Source: Roseibacillus persicicus (lineage in GTDB: Bacteria > Verrucomicrobiota > Verrucomicrobiia > Verrucomicrobiales > Akkermansiaceae). From it: 64,000 nucleotides of DNA. The notes under the pieces were generated by a model. The model was not told the origin of the DNA. It saw nothing but the letters and a program-made list of their open reading frames with translations, and did not search any database. The translations under genes and the position numbers were made by a program. Shown piece by piece: positions 41,114 through 50,747 of the stretch; position 1 is the first letter of the stretch; every line of letters starts with the position of its first letter. The DNA is taken from positions 62,001 through 126,000 of the forward strand of contig NZ_BMXI01000010.1 of the NCBI RefSeq assembly GCF_014651675.1, read 5' to 3'.

Positions 41114-42799
41114 CTATTTTCGCGAAAGGGAGGGCGGCCTGTTCCAGTCGAGGAGAATATTCCAGCGATACTGCTTGTCGGCAGGGAGGGACTCGGTGGT
41201 CTCGTTGTCGACCTGTTGAAAGACGTTCTTGGGCGGGACGACGGTGGCGTCCTTGCCGTAGATGTAGTCCTGGTCCTCGACGATGCACTTGTATGCCTTG
41301 TTGAGCATGAGGGCCCGCTCCCGCGAGGGGGTGATGAGCTCGTAGACATCTTTGGCTTGCGCGATTTTCTCATGGTCGACGGAGCCATCGGGCTTGAACC
41401 AGCGTTCCAGCATTTCGGGATTGTGGCGGAATTCGCTGCCTCCTCCCACGCGCTCCAGATAGGTTGCGATTTCGCCTTTTTGTTCTCCTTGGGTCGGTAC
41501 GTCGGGCATGCCTTTCAGGTCGAGGTAGCCCCAGCCGGCGGCACCGTCGACTTTGCGGGGAAAGCTGAAGGTCTTGTCGATGGTGGAACCGATGGAGTTG
41601 TGGCAGCCCATGCAGGAGAAGTTCTCCTCGTGGGTGAGGGCGCGGAGACGTCCGTTGTAGCTTTCGATGAAACCCGAAATCGACCAGCCATTGCCGTTGT
41701 CGAGACCGTGTTCCCGCAGGTTCATGTAGGCGGGCAAATTGCCGGCTTCTTTCTCGAAGCCTTCCAGTTCGTATTGACGGCCGTAGACGGGCTTGCTGTA
41801 GGCGCGCCATTTTTTCATATAGCGCACTTCCTTCATCCGGGTGGAGGGCTGGATTTGTCCTTCATCGTCGATTCCAAGATAGCGAACGGTGTGGAGGAAT
41901 TCCGTGCCGGCTGGGTAAAGGTGGGTCTCGATTCGGTCCTTGGAAGCGGAGCCCACATACTGGTTGATGCGGGTGACTTTGTGAATGGTGGTCAGCTCGC
42001 CGTCTCCATTGAGGTCTTCGCCTACCGCTTTTTCATCGACGGGGAGGCAGGTGATTTCGGAGAGGCCCTTGAGGTTGGCTTCCACGATGGCGAGATTGGC
42101 GCGGTAGGTGTCGGCGCAGGGCGAGCCTTCCAGATTGGAGCGAAAGGGTTCCGCGAGGCGAATCATGACGTCGTCAGTCGCTCCATTGGTGGGCCAAAAA
42201 GTGGAGGGAAAAGGTTTGTATTGAAAGGCCACCCATTGACTGCCGTCCTTGGCAAACCCCTGTTCATCGAAGGCTTCCGCACCAAGCTGAAGATTCGCGA
42301 GCTCGGGAATCCAGCCTTTGAACTCGGCCTCTTTCAAGCGACCGGCAAGCTCGCTGTAGTTGTCTTCGTTGACGTAATTGGTGATCTCCTCGTCGGTGAT
42401 CTTTTCCACCCGACTGCTTCGGTCCTCGAAGAGATTTTTCCAGTGATTGGCCAGTCCGACATCGGAGAAGCTATAATCGGCCTGAAGGTCGTCGTCGTTC
42501 ATCACATTTTCCCGGCCGGGAATAGCTGCTTGGTGGCAGACGTAGCAGGCGTTGTAGGTTTGGTCGTGGCGGGTGTAGCACTGGGGTGGAATGACGGCCT
42601 CGCGGTTGGACATGTTGCCGCGAGGAAGTCCTTCGGGAGCGGGAGGAATCACCGCGTCGGTCTCACGGAGCTGGGCGATGAGTTCCTCGTGGACGGGGAG
42701 GGACGCAGTCTTGTCCGAAGAGTGTTTGGGTGAATTGTTTGCCAGAGAGTAGGCCACGAGCAAAGAGGAGAGGAAAAAAAGCGGTTTTCGCGGAGTCAT
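41114..42799 (-). CDS. Exported di-haem cytochrome c-type protein
   Basis: 561 residues with a signal peptide (LFFLSSLLVAYSLANNS). Two haem c motifs, CYVCH in the N-terminal third and CMGCH in the C-terminal half (HEENFSCMGCHNSIGSTIDK). The intervening domain (YKPFPSTFWPTNGATDDVMI, GDGELTTIHKVTRINQYVG) is typical of a family of proteobacterial and verrucomicrobial multihaem proteins of unknown role. It probably transfers electrons in the periplasm. The PhoX-like gene lies 117 bases upstream on the same strand. Confidence 0.75.
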   Translation of the reverse strand: MTPRKPLFFLSSLLVAYSLANNSPKHSSDKTASLPVHEELIAQLRETDAVIPPAPEGLPRGNMSNREAVIPPQCYTRHDQTYNACYVCHQAAIPGRENVMNDDDLQADYSFSDVGLANHWKNLFEDRSSRVEKITDEEITNYVNEDNYSELAGRLKEAEFKGWIPELANLQLGAEAFDEQGFAKDGSQWVAFQYKPFPSTFWPTNGATDDVMIRLAEPFRSNLEGSPCADTYRANLAIVEANLKGLSEITCLPVDEKAVGEDLNGDGELTTIHKVTRINQYVGSASKDRIETHLYPAGTEFLHTVRYLGIDDEGQIQPSTRMKEVRYMKKWRAYSKPVYGRQYELEGFEKEAGNLPAYMNLREHGLDNGNGWSISGFIESYNGRLRALTHEENFSCMGCHNSIGSTIDKTFSFPRKVDGAAGWGYLDLKGMPDVPTQGEQKGEIATYLERVGGGSEFRHNPEMLERWFKPDGSVDHEKIAQAKDVYELITPSRERALMLNKAYKCIVEDQDYIYGKDATVVPPKNVFQQVDNETTESLPADKQYRWNILLDWNRPPSLSRK

Positions 42800-42916
42800 A
42801 TCGGCAGAAAGTGAAAAGGTGAAAAATTGGGAAAGGGTAGGGTGAAACAGGGAAATGCGGGGAAGAGCACGAAGCCCCTCCCCGCATACATCGAGCAGCT
42901 ATGGGAAAGCAGATGA

Positions 42917-44482
42917 CTACTTGGCGCTGGCGTGCGCGTAACGAAGCTGGTTGAGGAACTGCTCGTTAGGAATGTTGGTTAGGTTGAACATCCACACGGC
43001 ATCACCCAGACCGTTGGGGACGTTGGAGAGGTTGGTGCTGTCGGGGTGCTGAACCGCGATCACGAACTCCTCGGGATAAGCTGGGTTGAAGACCATTCCT
43101 GTCGCTTCGGAACCATCGACACGGAGGCTGAGGAAGTGGTCGTAGGACTCGGCCACGCCATCGTTGTCGGTGTCGCGAGCGAACCAGATGTCACCACCAG
43201 TTGTGCTGCCATTGGGAGCGTCTTCGATGATGTAGATGTTGCCGAGAGCATCCTGCGCGAGGTTGTCGGGAGAGCTCATGGTTCCAGTGGTCGGTTCGAA
43301 GCCGAGGTTCTTCGGAGTGCCGTCATTGTTGCCGTTGACGAAGGTGCGGACGATGGTTTTGTCCATGGAGGTGTGGGCAGGAGTCCAGACCCAACGACGT
43401 CCTACGCGGTTCCAGCGAGCGGGAACGGTGGTTTCCAAGATCTCGATGGTGTAGACGGTTTTCTCGGAAGTAGCGGCGAAGTAGACCACCTCATTGCCGT
43501 TGGCGAGGGTGCCGATTTCCATGTCCTCGGGGCGGCCATACGGGGTCGCGTTGACGTCGTCCGCTGCAGGGCGCCCGCCGCGACAAGTTGGATCGGTGCG
43601 AGGATCGGAGGTCGGGCCATTGCGGAAGGGATCCGTCACACCGGGAAGAGGAGTGCCATAGGTGTCGGTCAAAGGAACCCAGGTAGCGGCTCCTACGCGG
43701 GTCGCGCTGGCATTGGCTCCCTCGTTGTAGTTCAACTCGGCATTCCCGCCGGTCGAAGCGAAGTCATCGACTGAGAGAGCAAAGGTCTGGCCAGTGGTGT
43801 AGACACCAGGAGTGCTCATGACGAATTTGTAGAGCGACCCTGAATTGTACTCGTCGACGAAGTAGACGGTGTCGTTGTATTTCTTGGAGAAGGAGATTCC
43901 TTCGTGAGCCACGTTGGCGATGCTGTCGAGCTCGCGGATCTCGATTTCCTCGGGCTCGGCATAGGGGTTCATGATCTCGATGATCCGGCCTTCAGCAGTC
44001 CACTCTTCCCCGGCGATGACGGTGCCGTTGGGAGTGAAGCGGCAGGGGTCGAAAGCACCGTAGTCATTGCTCCAGTCGCCGACGGATCCACGATTGTCCC
44101 CGCTGAAGAGAATTTGGCTCTCGCAGCTGTAGAGGTTGAGGCGGGTGACGCCGGCGCCATAGGGCGATTCGTGTGGAATGAACAGGAAGTTGCCCGAAGG
44201 ATCGTAGTCGATCATGTCGAACATGGAGGCCGAGGTGCCCGCGCCAGGCGCACGCACGATGCTCTGACCGGGGCTGAGGACCGCGTCCTCAACCTCACGG
44301 AGGCTCAGAATATTCTTCTGGTGGATTCCTTCGGGGGCGACCCAAGGCTGGCTGAGCTCCTCGATGGAATTGGGAGTGGTTACAGGTGCTGATTCAGTCA
44401 AGGGAGTGAACCAGGTGTCGGTGCCAGCTTGCGCGGAAGTGGCGTAGGCGGCGAGTGCGAATGATATAGATAGCTTTTTCAT
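42917..44482 (-). CDS. PhoX-like DUF839 secreted protein
   Basis: 521 residues with a signal peptide (MKKLSISFALAAYATSAQAG). A beta-propeller of the DUF839/PhoX type: MIDYDPSGNFLFIPHESPYG, AFDPCRFTPNGTVIAGEEWT, VAHEGISFSKKYNDTVYFVD, RPEDMEIGTLANGNEVVYFA, SSPDNLAQDALGNIYIIEDA, EATGMVFNPAYPEEFVIAVQ. PhoX enzymes are Ca/Fe alkaline phosphatases exported by Tat; no twin-arginine is present here, so Sec export is likely and phosphatase activity is uncertain. Start at ATG 44482. Confidence 0.8.
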   Translation of the reverse strand: MKKLSISFALAAYATSAQAGTDTWFTPLTESAPVTTPNSIEELSQPWVAPEGIHQKNILSLREVEDAVLSPGQSIVRAPGAGTSASMFDMIDYDPSGNFLFIPHESPYGAGVTRLNLYSCESQILFSGDNRGSVGDWSNDYGAFDPCRFTPNGTVIAGEEWTAEGRIIEIMNPYAEPEEIEIRELDSIANVAHEGISFSKKYNDTVYFVDEYNSGSLYKFVMSTPGVYTTGQTFALSVDDFASTGGNAELNYNEGANASATRVGAATWVPLTDTYGTPLPGVTDPFRNGPTSDPRTDPTCRGGRPAADDVNATPYGRPEDMEIGTLANGNEVVYFAATSEKTVYTIEILETTVPARWNRVGRRWVWTPAHTSMDKTIVRTFVNGNNDGTPKNLGFEPTTGTMSSPDNLAQDALGNIYIIEDAPNGSTTGGDIWFARDTDNDGVAESYDHFLSLRVDGSEATGMVFNPAYPEEFVIAVQHPDSTNLSNVPNGLGDAVWMFNLTNIPNEQFLNQLRYAHASAK

Positions 44483-44640
44483 CTTCTTTGGTTTCGCTGA
44501 AGAAAGGATGGTGAGATGCCTTTGTTTCAACGCTTCTACGAGTTATACTTTCGGGTGGGGTTTTGAAGGGTGAAAAGGTGACGAGTCCGTGACTCGGTGA
44601 CAGCTTCGTTTCGAAAAAAGAGTTCCGGTTTTTTGAAGCG

Positions 44641-44671
44641 AAAAAAAGCCGTCTCCGCAGCGGGAGACGGC
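44641..44671 (-). terminator. Terminator of the second PEP-CTERM gene
   Basis: A 9-bp perfect stem GCCGTCTCC (44648-44656)/GGAGACGGC (44663-44671) followed on the minus strand by seven Ts. Confidence 0.9.
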
Positions 44672-44702
44672 CTCATTGGAAGGTCGATTGGAGAGTCGGT
44701 GC

Positions 44703-45215
44703 CTAGCGGCGACGATAGAGAGTGGCAAGTCCCAAGCTGCCAAGAAGCAGGAGGGCGGAGCTGGGCTCGGGGACGACTGTGGCAGTCAGGGTTGCAGGGT
44801 AAGAGGGTTGACCGCTGGCTGCAGGCGCGATGTCGATCATGAATTCGACGATGCCGGGGGCATTGATGGTGATCGGATTGCTGGTTGTAGGTAACTCGCT
44901 GGCAATGAATGTGAAAGCCAGTTCGCCGGTTGGGGCGAAAGAAATCACAGGGAAGAAGCCAAACTCGGATTCGTCCAGCTGGGTGAAGGTCTGTCCGAAG
45001 ACCTCGAGGGTGAAGGTGGCATCGGGAGAGAAGAGGTCATTGGGCGCCCCGTTGATGAGAAGGCTTTCGTCATAAGTAAGTGTTCCCGTGGCAGAGGAGC
45101 CATCGTAGGGAGTGCCGGTGCCAACCACTGGAGCCGTGAAGTCAAAGGTGGTGACGGCTTGGGTCGTGGCGAGAGAAAATCCGAGTGCGGCTGAAATGAG
45201 AGCAGTGAGTTTCAT
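44703..45215 (-). CDS. PEP-CTERM sorting-domain protein
   Basis: 170 residues: signal peptide (LTALISAALGFSLATTQAV), a secreted beta-rich body (GTLTYDESLLINGAPND, FTLEVFGQTFTQLDESEFG), and a C-terminal VPEPSSALLLLGSLGLATLYRRR, the PEP motif, helix and basic end. Start at ATG 45215. An exosortase must be encoded elsewhere. Function unknown. Confidence 0.87.
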   Translation of the reverse strand: MKLTALISAALGFSLATTQAVTTFDFTAPVVGTGTPYDGSSATGTLTYDESLLINGAPNDLFSPDATFTLEVFGQTFTQLDESEFGFFPVISFAPTGELAFTFIASELPTTSNPITINAPGIVEFMIDIAPAASGQPSYPATLTATVVPEPSSALLLLGSLGLATLYRRR

Positions 45216-45440
45216 GAGATGGTTTCTAGTTCCGCGAGGGTTCTGGCTAGGCATCGAAAATAAATCGATAAAATATAGAGTTCGAGAGGTGACGATTTCG
45301 TCAGGAGAGATGATGGTTTTTATCCTTGTAAGAAGCCGAAGGGAAATTGGGCGATTGGAGGAGGCGGTATTTCTCGCAAGCGAGGAAAAATTTTTCCAAA
45401 AAGTTGGTAATGTCTTCCCAGAGTCAGGCTAGTCCCTGAT

Positions 45441-46943
45441 ATGATGGACAAACGCGTGGCGAAATTTGGGGTAATTGGCATGGTGGCTTCGGTCTGCTTG
45501 GCGCCAATTGGAGAGTCAGCCTTCCTGCCGGAGGATGTGCACTGGTTCTACAAGATGGGAGGACCTCGGCCCGAGCCTTTTGCTTTTGCGCAGCAAGGAC
45601 GCTATCTCTACACAGGCGGCATCTTTACCGATACAGATGGACTGACTAATGGGAAGAATCTGGTTCGATTTGATATGGTCACCGAGGCTTGGCAGGAACT
45701 CCCTGGCTTGAGTCCTGAAATCAATGGCAGTGTGAGAGCGCTGCATGCCGGAGACGACGGCCGAATCTATGTCGGGGGCAACTTTTCCAATGTGGCTGAG
45801 GTGCCGTCTTCGCGGGTCGCTGCCTACGATCCCCAGACTGGAACCTTTGAGGGGCTGGTCGGAGGAGTGGGGGACCTCGTGTCAGTCGGGCAGGAGAATG
45901 GACCGACCAATGGCGATGTGCGGGCGATCCTAAAGGTGGATGATTTGGTCTATGTGGGAGGATTCTACACTGGGCCTTCCGGGTCGCCGGCCAATGAGAA
46001 ATACATTCGAGCCTTCAATCTGGATACCAACACTTGGCTGCGACTAGGCGATGGATTGGATGGGCAGGTGAACGCGCTCAAGTTGCTACCGGATGGCAGC
46101 ATTCTGGCTGGAGGAGAGTTCAGTGAAGGTCTAGCCCGTTGGGACGGGGTGTCATGGGCCGCCTACGGGGGCGGGGTCGGGGGAGAAGGGGTCGTGCGCG
46201 ACATTGAACTGACTTCTTCCGGACGAGTTTACATCGGGGGCAGCTTCAATGAAGTCGGGTCGGGAGCGAATCAGATTTCGGCCAATTTTATAGCCTACTA
46301 TGAACCTAGTAGTAACAGCTGGAACGACATGGCGGGAGGCTTCGACGACGAATACATCCAGTCCAATAACACAAACTTCTCTGCAGATGGGGTCTATGAC
46401 TTGGCGTTGGCGGGCGATGGAACCCTCTATGTTGGCGGGGACTTTCAAGCCGATGTTACCCGGACTAATACGAATCTCGACCATGTGGCTTGTTGGGATA
46501 GCACCGGCACCTGGCAGTCTTTGGGCTCAGGTGCCGGTACTAGCGGAAGTCAGATCGTCAATTGCGTTGCAGTGGGGCCGCGTGGCGAGGTCTATGTGGG
46601 CGGGACCTTTTCCGAAGGTTATCGCAATGCTTCCTCCGCGAACTCACAGTTTGCAGTTTGGGATTCGACGATTGACTTTCGTGGCGAAGCGTCGGAGCGC
46701 AACTATGACTACGTTCCCGGAGCACGAAACAATACGACGGTGGAATTTGTCCCCGGCGCTTCTCCAAAATTCCAATTTGAGAGTCGTCCCGGGACGGATT
46801 ATCGTCTGGAAGTGACCACTGATTTGGCTTCTTCGCTCTGGACCCCGACCGGGCCAACGGTGGCGGGTGATGGCGGGGTGAAAACTCTGGACGTGACGAT
46901 GAGTGGGGAAGCAGAGTTCTACCGCCTGCGAGCAATAGACTAG
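45441..46943 (+). CDS. Secreted beta-propeller protein with YVGGxF repeats
   Basis: 500 residues with a signal peptide (VIGMVASVCLAPIGESAF). At least six blades end in a phrase like 'G.lYvGG.F': YLYTGGIFTD, RIYVGGNFSN, LVYVGGFYTG, SILAGGEFSE, RVYIGGSFNE, TLYVGGDFQA, EVYVGGTFSE. This delta-60/kelch-like propeller is common in verrucomicrobial surface proteins. The C-terminus (FQFESRPGTDYRLEVTTDL) resembles a cell-surface autotransporter-like end module. Role unknown, likely surface binding. Confidence 0.7.
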   Translation: MMDKRVAKFGVIGMVASVCLAPIGESAFLPEDVHWFYKMGGPRPEPFAFAQQGRYLYTGGIFTDTDGLTNGKNLVRFDMVTEAWQELPGLSPEINGSVRALHAGDDGRIYVGGNFSNVAEVPSSRVAAYDPQTGTFEGLVGGVGDLVSVGQENGPTNGDVRAILKVDDLVYVGGFYTGPSGSPANEKYIRAFNLDTNTWLRLGDGLDGQVNALKLLPDGSILAGGEFSEGLARWDGVSWAAYGGGVGGEGVVRDIELTSSGRVYIGGSFNEVGSGANQISANFIAYYEPSSNSWNDMAGGFDDEYIQSNNTNFSADGVYDLALAGDGTLYVGGDFQADVTRTNTNLDHVACWDSTGTWQSLGSGAGTSGSQIVNCVAVGPRGEVYVGGTFSEGYRNASSANSQFAVWDSTIDFRGEASERNYDYVPGARNNTTVEFVPGASPKFQFESRPGTDYRLEVTTDLASSLWTPTGPTVAGDGGVKTLDVTMSGEAEFYRLRAID

Positions 46944-47027
46944 TCAGGTGGAGCCACGAAATGAAGTGGGGGAGGCGATTTTCGAAAATAATCTGAATAG
47001 AAGACCAGCTTCGACCGTCCTCCCGTC

Positions 47028-47444
47028 ATGGCCAACAATCGTCACCATCCGCTATTGCTCGCTTTTCTTTCCGCATTCTTCCTTGCTGGTTCGCTGGTGG
47101 GGTCGGAACTTACCCGTAGTCCGCTCAATCCGCCGGCCACTCCGTCTAAAGATCTGGCGGTAGAATTGCTTAGCCTTCGGGATGAGCGGTTTGCCAAGGA
47201 CTACACCGTGGCGCTCATTGTGCCGGGCGAGGCGAAGTTCAAGGACATCACAGTCAGCAATGCGGCCAGCGTCACCTACTTTGGCCCTGAGATTGAGAAT
47301 GGGAAAAAGAAGCGGCAGCTTCTTTCCGAGACGTTCCTCTGGAATGAGGAGTATGGCTGGTTCCTCTACGAATTCGGCGAGCGTCTGAGTCTGACGACCG
47401 TCTTCATCTGGAGCGAGTTGAAAGGGGAAGTCGAAATCGACTGA
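47028..47444 (+). CDS. Exported protein, unknown
   Basis: 138 residues with a signal peptide (LLLAFLSAFFLAGSLVGSE). The mature part is a small beta-rich domain (DYTVALIVPGEAKFKDITVS, LLSETFLWNEEYGWFLYEFG). No family recognised. trpB starts 83 bases downstream on the same strand. Confidence 0.55.
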   Translation: MANNRHHPLLLAFLSAFFLAGSLVGSELTRSPLNPPATPSKDLAVELLSLRDERFAKDYTVALIVPGEAKFKDITVSNAASVTYFGPEIENGKKKRQLLSETFLWNEEYGWFLYEFGERLSLTTVFIWSELKGEVEID

Positions 47445-47527
47445 CCCCGATCTTTATGCGTTTCGATTGATTTTGGGTTTTGCCTTTTCCAAAGACGTGG
47501 CATCTTGCGCGCGTGACTTTGGAAGAG

Positions 47528-48712
47528 ATGAAAGCATTGCCGGATACCACCGGTCATTATGGTGATTTCGGTGGAATGTTCGTGCCCGAGACGCTGATGG
47601 CTCCCCTGCGGGAGCTGTCGGAGGAATACGCGAAGGCGAAGGCTGATCCAGAGTTTCAGAAGGAACTTGATGGCTTGCTGAAGGATTTTTGTGGGCGCGA
47701 AACTCCTCTCTATTTTGCCGAACGCCTGACGGAAAAGCTCGGAGGCGCGAAAATTTATCTCAAGCGGGAGGATCTTCTCCATACTGGAGCGCACAAGATC
47801 AACAATGCTCTCGGGCAAGTGCTGATTGCCAAGCGGCTCGGCAAGACCCGCATCATCGCGGAGACCGGCGCGGGCCAGCACGGGGTAGCGACCGCCACGG
47901 TCTGCGCCCGGTTCGGCATGGAATGTGTGGTCTACATGGGCGCGGTGGATATGGAGCGGCAGGCGCTCAACGTGGCTCGCATGGAATTAATGGGCGCGGA
48001 GGTCCGCGGGGTCGAGGCGGGGCAGCGGACGCTGAAGGAAGCGGTCAACGAGGCCATGCGCGACTGGGTCGCTTCAGTGGAGAACACCCACTACATCATT
48101 GGCTCCGCCCTGGGGTCGCATCCTTTTCCGATGATGGTGCGGGACTTTCACCTCGTGATCGGCCGCGAAGCTCGCAAACAGATTTTGGAGAAAGAAGGCC
48201 GCTTGCCGGACCTGTTGGTAGCTTGCGTGGGGGGAGGATCGAATGCGATCGGACTTTTCCACCCCTTCCTCGATGCGCCGGACGTGCGCATGGTGGGTGT
48301 GGAAGCTGGTGGCGATGGCATCATCCCGGAACGTCATGCGGCACGCTTCCAAGGTGGCAAGCTGGGAGTGCTCCAGGGAACCAAGACATGGTTGCTGGCC
48401 AACGATGATGGTCAAATCGAGCTCACCCACTCGGTGAGTGCGGGTCTCGACTACGCTGCGGTGGGGCCGGAACACGCTTTTCTTCAGCACGAAGGTCGGG
48501 TGGAATACACCTACGCCACCGACGACGAAGCCTTGGCTGCCTTTAAGGAGTTGGCCCAGACCGAGGGGATTCTTCCCGCGTTGGAGACCAGCCACGCCAT
48601 TGCCTACGGGATCAAGATTGCGGGGAGTCTGCCGAAGAGCGACATCATCGTGATCAACTGCTCTGGCAGGGGAGACAAGGATGTCGCGACTGCGGCGAAG
48701 CATCTGCTTTAG
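47528..48712 (+). CDS. trpB: Tryptophan synthase beta subunit
   Basis: PLP enzyme joining indole and serine. 394 residues from ATG 47528: [47 protein letters not shown] (PLP lysine), [66 protein letters not shown] at 47513 would add five residues. trpA is not adjacent, so the alpha subunit must be elsewhere. Confidence 0.96.
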   Translation: MKALPDTTGHYGDFGGMFVPETLMAPLRELSEEYAKAKADPEFQKELDGLLKDFCGRETPLYFAERLTEKLGGAKIYLKREDLLHTGAHKINNALGQVLIAKRLGKTRIIAETGAGQHGVATATVCARFGMECVVYMGAVDMERQALNVARMELMGAEVRGVEAGQRTLKEAVNEAMRDWVASVENTHYIIGSALGSHPFPMMVRDFHLVIGREARKQILEKEGRLPDLLVACVGGGSNAIGLFHPFLDAPDVRMVGVEAGGDGIIPERHAARFQGGKLGVLQGTKTWLLANDDGQIELTHSVSAGLDYAAVGPEHAFLQHEGRVEYTYATDDEALAAFKELAQTEGILPALETSHAIAYGIKIAGSLPKSDIIVINCSGRGDKDVATAAKHLL

Positions 48713-48751
48713 CACTGCACTTCGAGGAAATTCTCGCAGGCTTTTTCGGGT

Positions 48752-49255
48752 CTACTTCGTCGAGGTGGTCCACCCCGTCTCGCTCGCTGAATAGTTCATC
48801 TGATGAGGGGGGATGCTCACGAATCCCTCTTGAGAGACTGACTCCAGGGTTACTTCTAGAGCACCTCTGTTTTGGACGATTTTGACGGCTCCTGTGACAA
48901 CGAAGCTCTTCTGTTTGGGCGAATACCTGAGGTCTTCGCCTGTAATGACAGTGCCGTCGGGGCTAATCACCTTGAGAGCGCCTTCCGCACTGCTCGGGGT
49001 GATACGCGTGGCCGAAATCTTAAAGCCGAAGTCGCGGAGGTGCTGGAGAGAGAAGTTTGTCTGGTTTAGTGGCTGATTGCTTCGGCCTCCGTTTTTTTCC
49101 TGAGAGTAGAAGCCCGCAGCTTTTTGATTGGCGGGGTCTTTCTGTCGGGACTTACTTAGGGTAAGGGGAAAAGCTTCTCGTTTGAGAAAGGTCAGGAATA
49201 CTGCGGCTAGACACAAAAAAACCGCGACTACGGAGTAGGCACGGTTTTTTGACAT
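48752..49255 (-). CDS. Membrane-anchored OstA/LptA-like protein, unknown role
   Basis: 167 residues: one N-terminal membrane helix (YSVVAVFLCLAAVFLTFL), a polar linker, then GALKVISPDGTVITGEDLRY and SFVVTGAVKIVQNRGALEVT, which echo the beta-jellyroll strands of LptA/LptC (OstA) proteins. If the likeness is real it may take part in lipopolysaccharide transport. It follows ndk by 18 bases. A terminator-like hairpin lies in codons 2-14. Confidence 0.55.
   Translation of the reverse strand: MSKNRAYSVVAVFLCLAAVFLTFLKREAFPLTLSKSRQKDPANQKAAGFYSQEKNGGRSNQPLNQTNFSLQHLRDFGFKISATRITPSSAEGALKVISPDGTVITGEDLRYSPKQKSFVVTGAVKIVQNRGALEVTLESVSQEGFVSIPPHQMNYSASETGWTTSTK
49215..49250 (-). terminator. Terminator-like hairpin inside the first codons of the OstA-like gene
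   Basis: On the minus strand AAAAAACCG pairs with CGGTTTTTT (49242-49250/49216-49224), with an inner CTAC/GTAG stem, ending in a T-run. It lies 23 bases beyond the ndk stop and starts two bases after the next gene's ATG. Confidence 0.65.
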
Positions 49256-49273
49256 TTGAGAATCGGTTGAAAC

Positions 49274-49708
49274 TTAGGCAAACACTTCGCCTTCGCCGAA
49301 GAAGCGCTTGATCTCAGCGGCGGCTGCTTCCGTGCTGTCGGAGGCGTGACAAACGTTGCGCATCTTGGAGTCTCCGGATTTGTCGCCGAAGTCGCCACGG
49401 ATAGTTCCGGCGGCAGCTGCGGTGGAGTCGGTTGGTCCGAGGAGGTCGCGCACCTTGGCGATGACGTCTTCGCCTGCGAGGGCGAGGGCGATCACGGGAG
49501 TCTCCTGCATGAAGCCACGCACCTCAGGGAAGAATGGCTTGTCAGCGATGTGGGAGTAGTGCTCGGCGAGAATCTCGTCGGAAAGGGTCATCATCTTGAT
49601 GCCTTTGATCTGGAAGCCAGCAGCCTCGTAGCGAGCAAGGACAGTTCCGACATTGCCCTTCGCTACTGCGTCGGGCTTGAAAAGGATAAGTGTGGTTTCT
49701 TGTGCCAT
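49274..49708 (-). CDS. ndk: Nucleoside diphosphate kinase
   Basis: Balances nucleoside triphosphate pools by ping-pong phosphotransfer. 144 residues: TLILFKPDAVAKGNVGTVLA, EHYSHIADKPFFPEVRGFMQ, GPTDSTAAAAGTIRGDFGDK, and the phosphohistidine in RNVCHASDSTEAAAAEI. Usual length. The OstA-like gene follows after 18 bases. Confidence 0.96.
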   Translation of the reverse strand: MAQETTLILFKPDAVAKGNVGTVLARYEAAGFQIKGIKMMTLSDEILAEHYSHIADKPFFPEVRGFMQETPVIALALAGEDVIAKVRDLLGPTDSTAAAAGTIRGDFGDKSGDSKMRNVCHASDSTEAAAAEIKRFFGEGEVFA

Positions 49709-49834
49709 GTGATGCGGGAGGTAGCGGGAAAATGTCCTGCTGGCAAGGCTGGGATCCCCGATTTTTTACGATTCTGCCGCGATGAACGGACCCGGCGCGA
49801 GTGATTGCACCGCGCGGTTCCTCTCGTCCGATTC

Positions 49835-50665
49835 CTACAATGGCTGGGCGTAGGTCGCGCAACGGTTTTGCCAACCGGCGTGCCAGCGCTGGTCCTTTCC
49901 GCCGGAATTGGCGACTCGGCGAGCCATCACGCGCATGGCGGCTTGGGAGAATTCCACTGCGGCTGCCTTGCCGGTGGCGGTGCCATTCATCTCCTGGAGG
50001 ACCTGAAGGAGTCCCCAGCCCTGACCATTGTAGCGCTCGTTGGGGTTGATGCCTTCGCCCTTGAAGTTCACGTAGTCGATGAGCGCATATTGGCCACTCG
50101 CGCTGGTGGCGGTGCGATTGTAGTTGGCCTGCACCCTGGCGGCGTCGCTGCCGGCTGCTTTGAGGATCTTGGGAAGGGAGGCCCGAGACTTGGCGATGAT
50201 GAAATCGGTTTGCAGAGAGACATTGCTCGCGAGCCAGTCACGCAGGGAGGTCATCGCCGCGCTATTGAATTCGCGCTGGAAGGCGATGCGGGTGGGCCAT
50301 GGACATCCCCGGTTGGAGGCGATGGCCGGGGGATTGGCGCCGCGCTGTTTGGCGAAGGCGATGAACTGGGGAAAGGATTCGGTATAGGGGCCAGTGGTGC
50401 CGGTAGGATACCAGATGAAGTGACCGATCCCGAGGGAAGGGAAGGCTTCGCCCGCATTCCACGCGGTGAGGCCATTGCGTGAGCCGCCGGACTCGTTTTG
50501 CCAGATTTTTTGGCCGATGGCTGCTTTTTGCGCAGCACTCAAAGAGCTTTGTGAAGTGGCCACCGCGGCCGGGCGATTTCCGGTTGGGGACTGGCCCATG
50601 CGGGGCTCGTCGACGGGGGTGCAGGCCGCGAGACTGGCGAGGGGGAGGAGGAAAAGAGCTTTCAT
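49835..50665 (-). CDS. Lysozyme-like lipoprotein
   Basis: 276 residues with a short lipoprotein signal (MKALFLLPLASLAAC). The mature domain begins IGQKIWQNESGGSRNGLTAW and AFPSLGIGHFIWYPTG, where the Glu of NESGG is placed like the catalytic Glu of lysozyme-fold enzymes. Later blocks are YALIDYVNFKGEGINPNERY, GQGWGLLQVLQEM and KDQRWHAGWQNRCATYAQPL. Similar lipoproteins occur in many Gram-negatives as uncharacterised 'secreted proteins'. It probably binds or cuts peptidoglycan. Confidence 0.7.
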   Translation of the reverse strand: MKALFLLPLASLAACTPVDEPRMGQSPTGNRPAAVATSQSSLSAAQKAAIGQKIWQNESGGSRNGLTAWNAGEAFPSLGIGHFIWYPTGTTGPYTESFPQFIAFAKQRGANPPAIASNRGCPWPTRIAFQREFNSAAMTSLRDWLASNVSLQTDFIIAKSRASLPKILKAAGSDAARVQANYNRTATSASGQYALIDYVNFKGEGINPNERYNGQGWGLLQVLQEMNGTATGKAAAVEFSQAAMRVMARRVANSGGKDQRWHAGWQNRCATYAQPL

Positions 50666-50747
50666 CGTTTGAACAGTAGCAGAAGGAAATCTGCCTGTAG
50701 AGTCAAGACGGCTTGAGGACAGTCATTATTCAGCTAGATTCCTGCCC

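Noticed and set aside
40958-42733. Long plus-strand frame opposite the di-haem protein (591 codons)
   Set aside because: Antisense of a gene with clear haem motifs and signal peptide; the plus frame has a Gly/Val/Asp-rich composition without domains.
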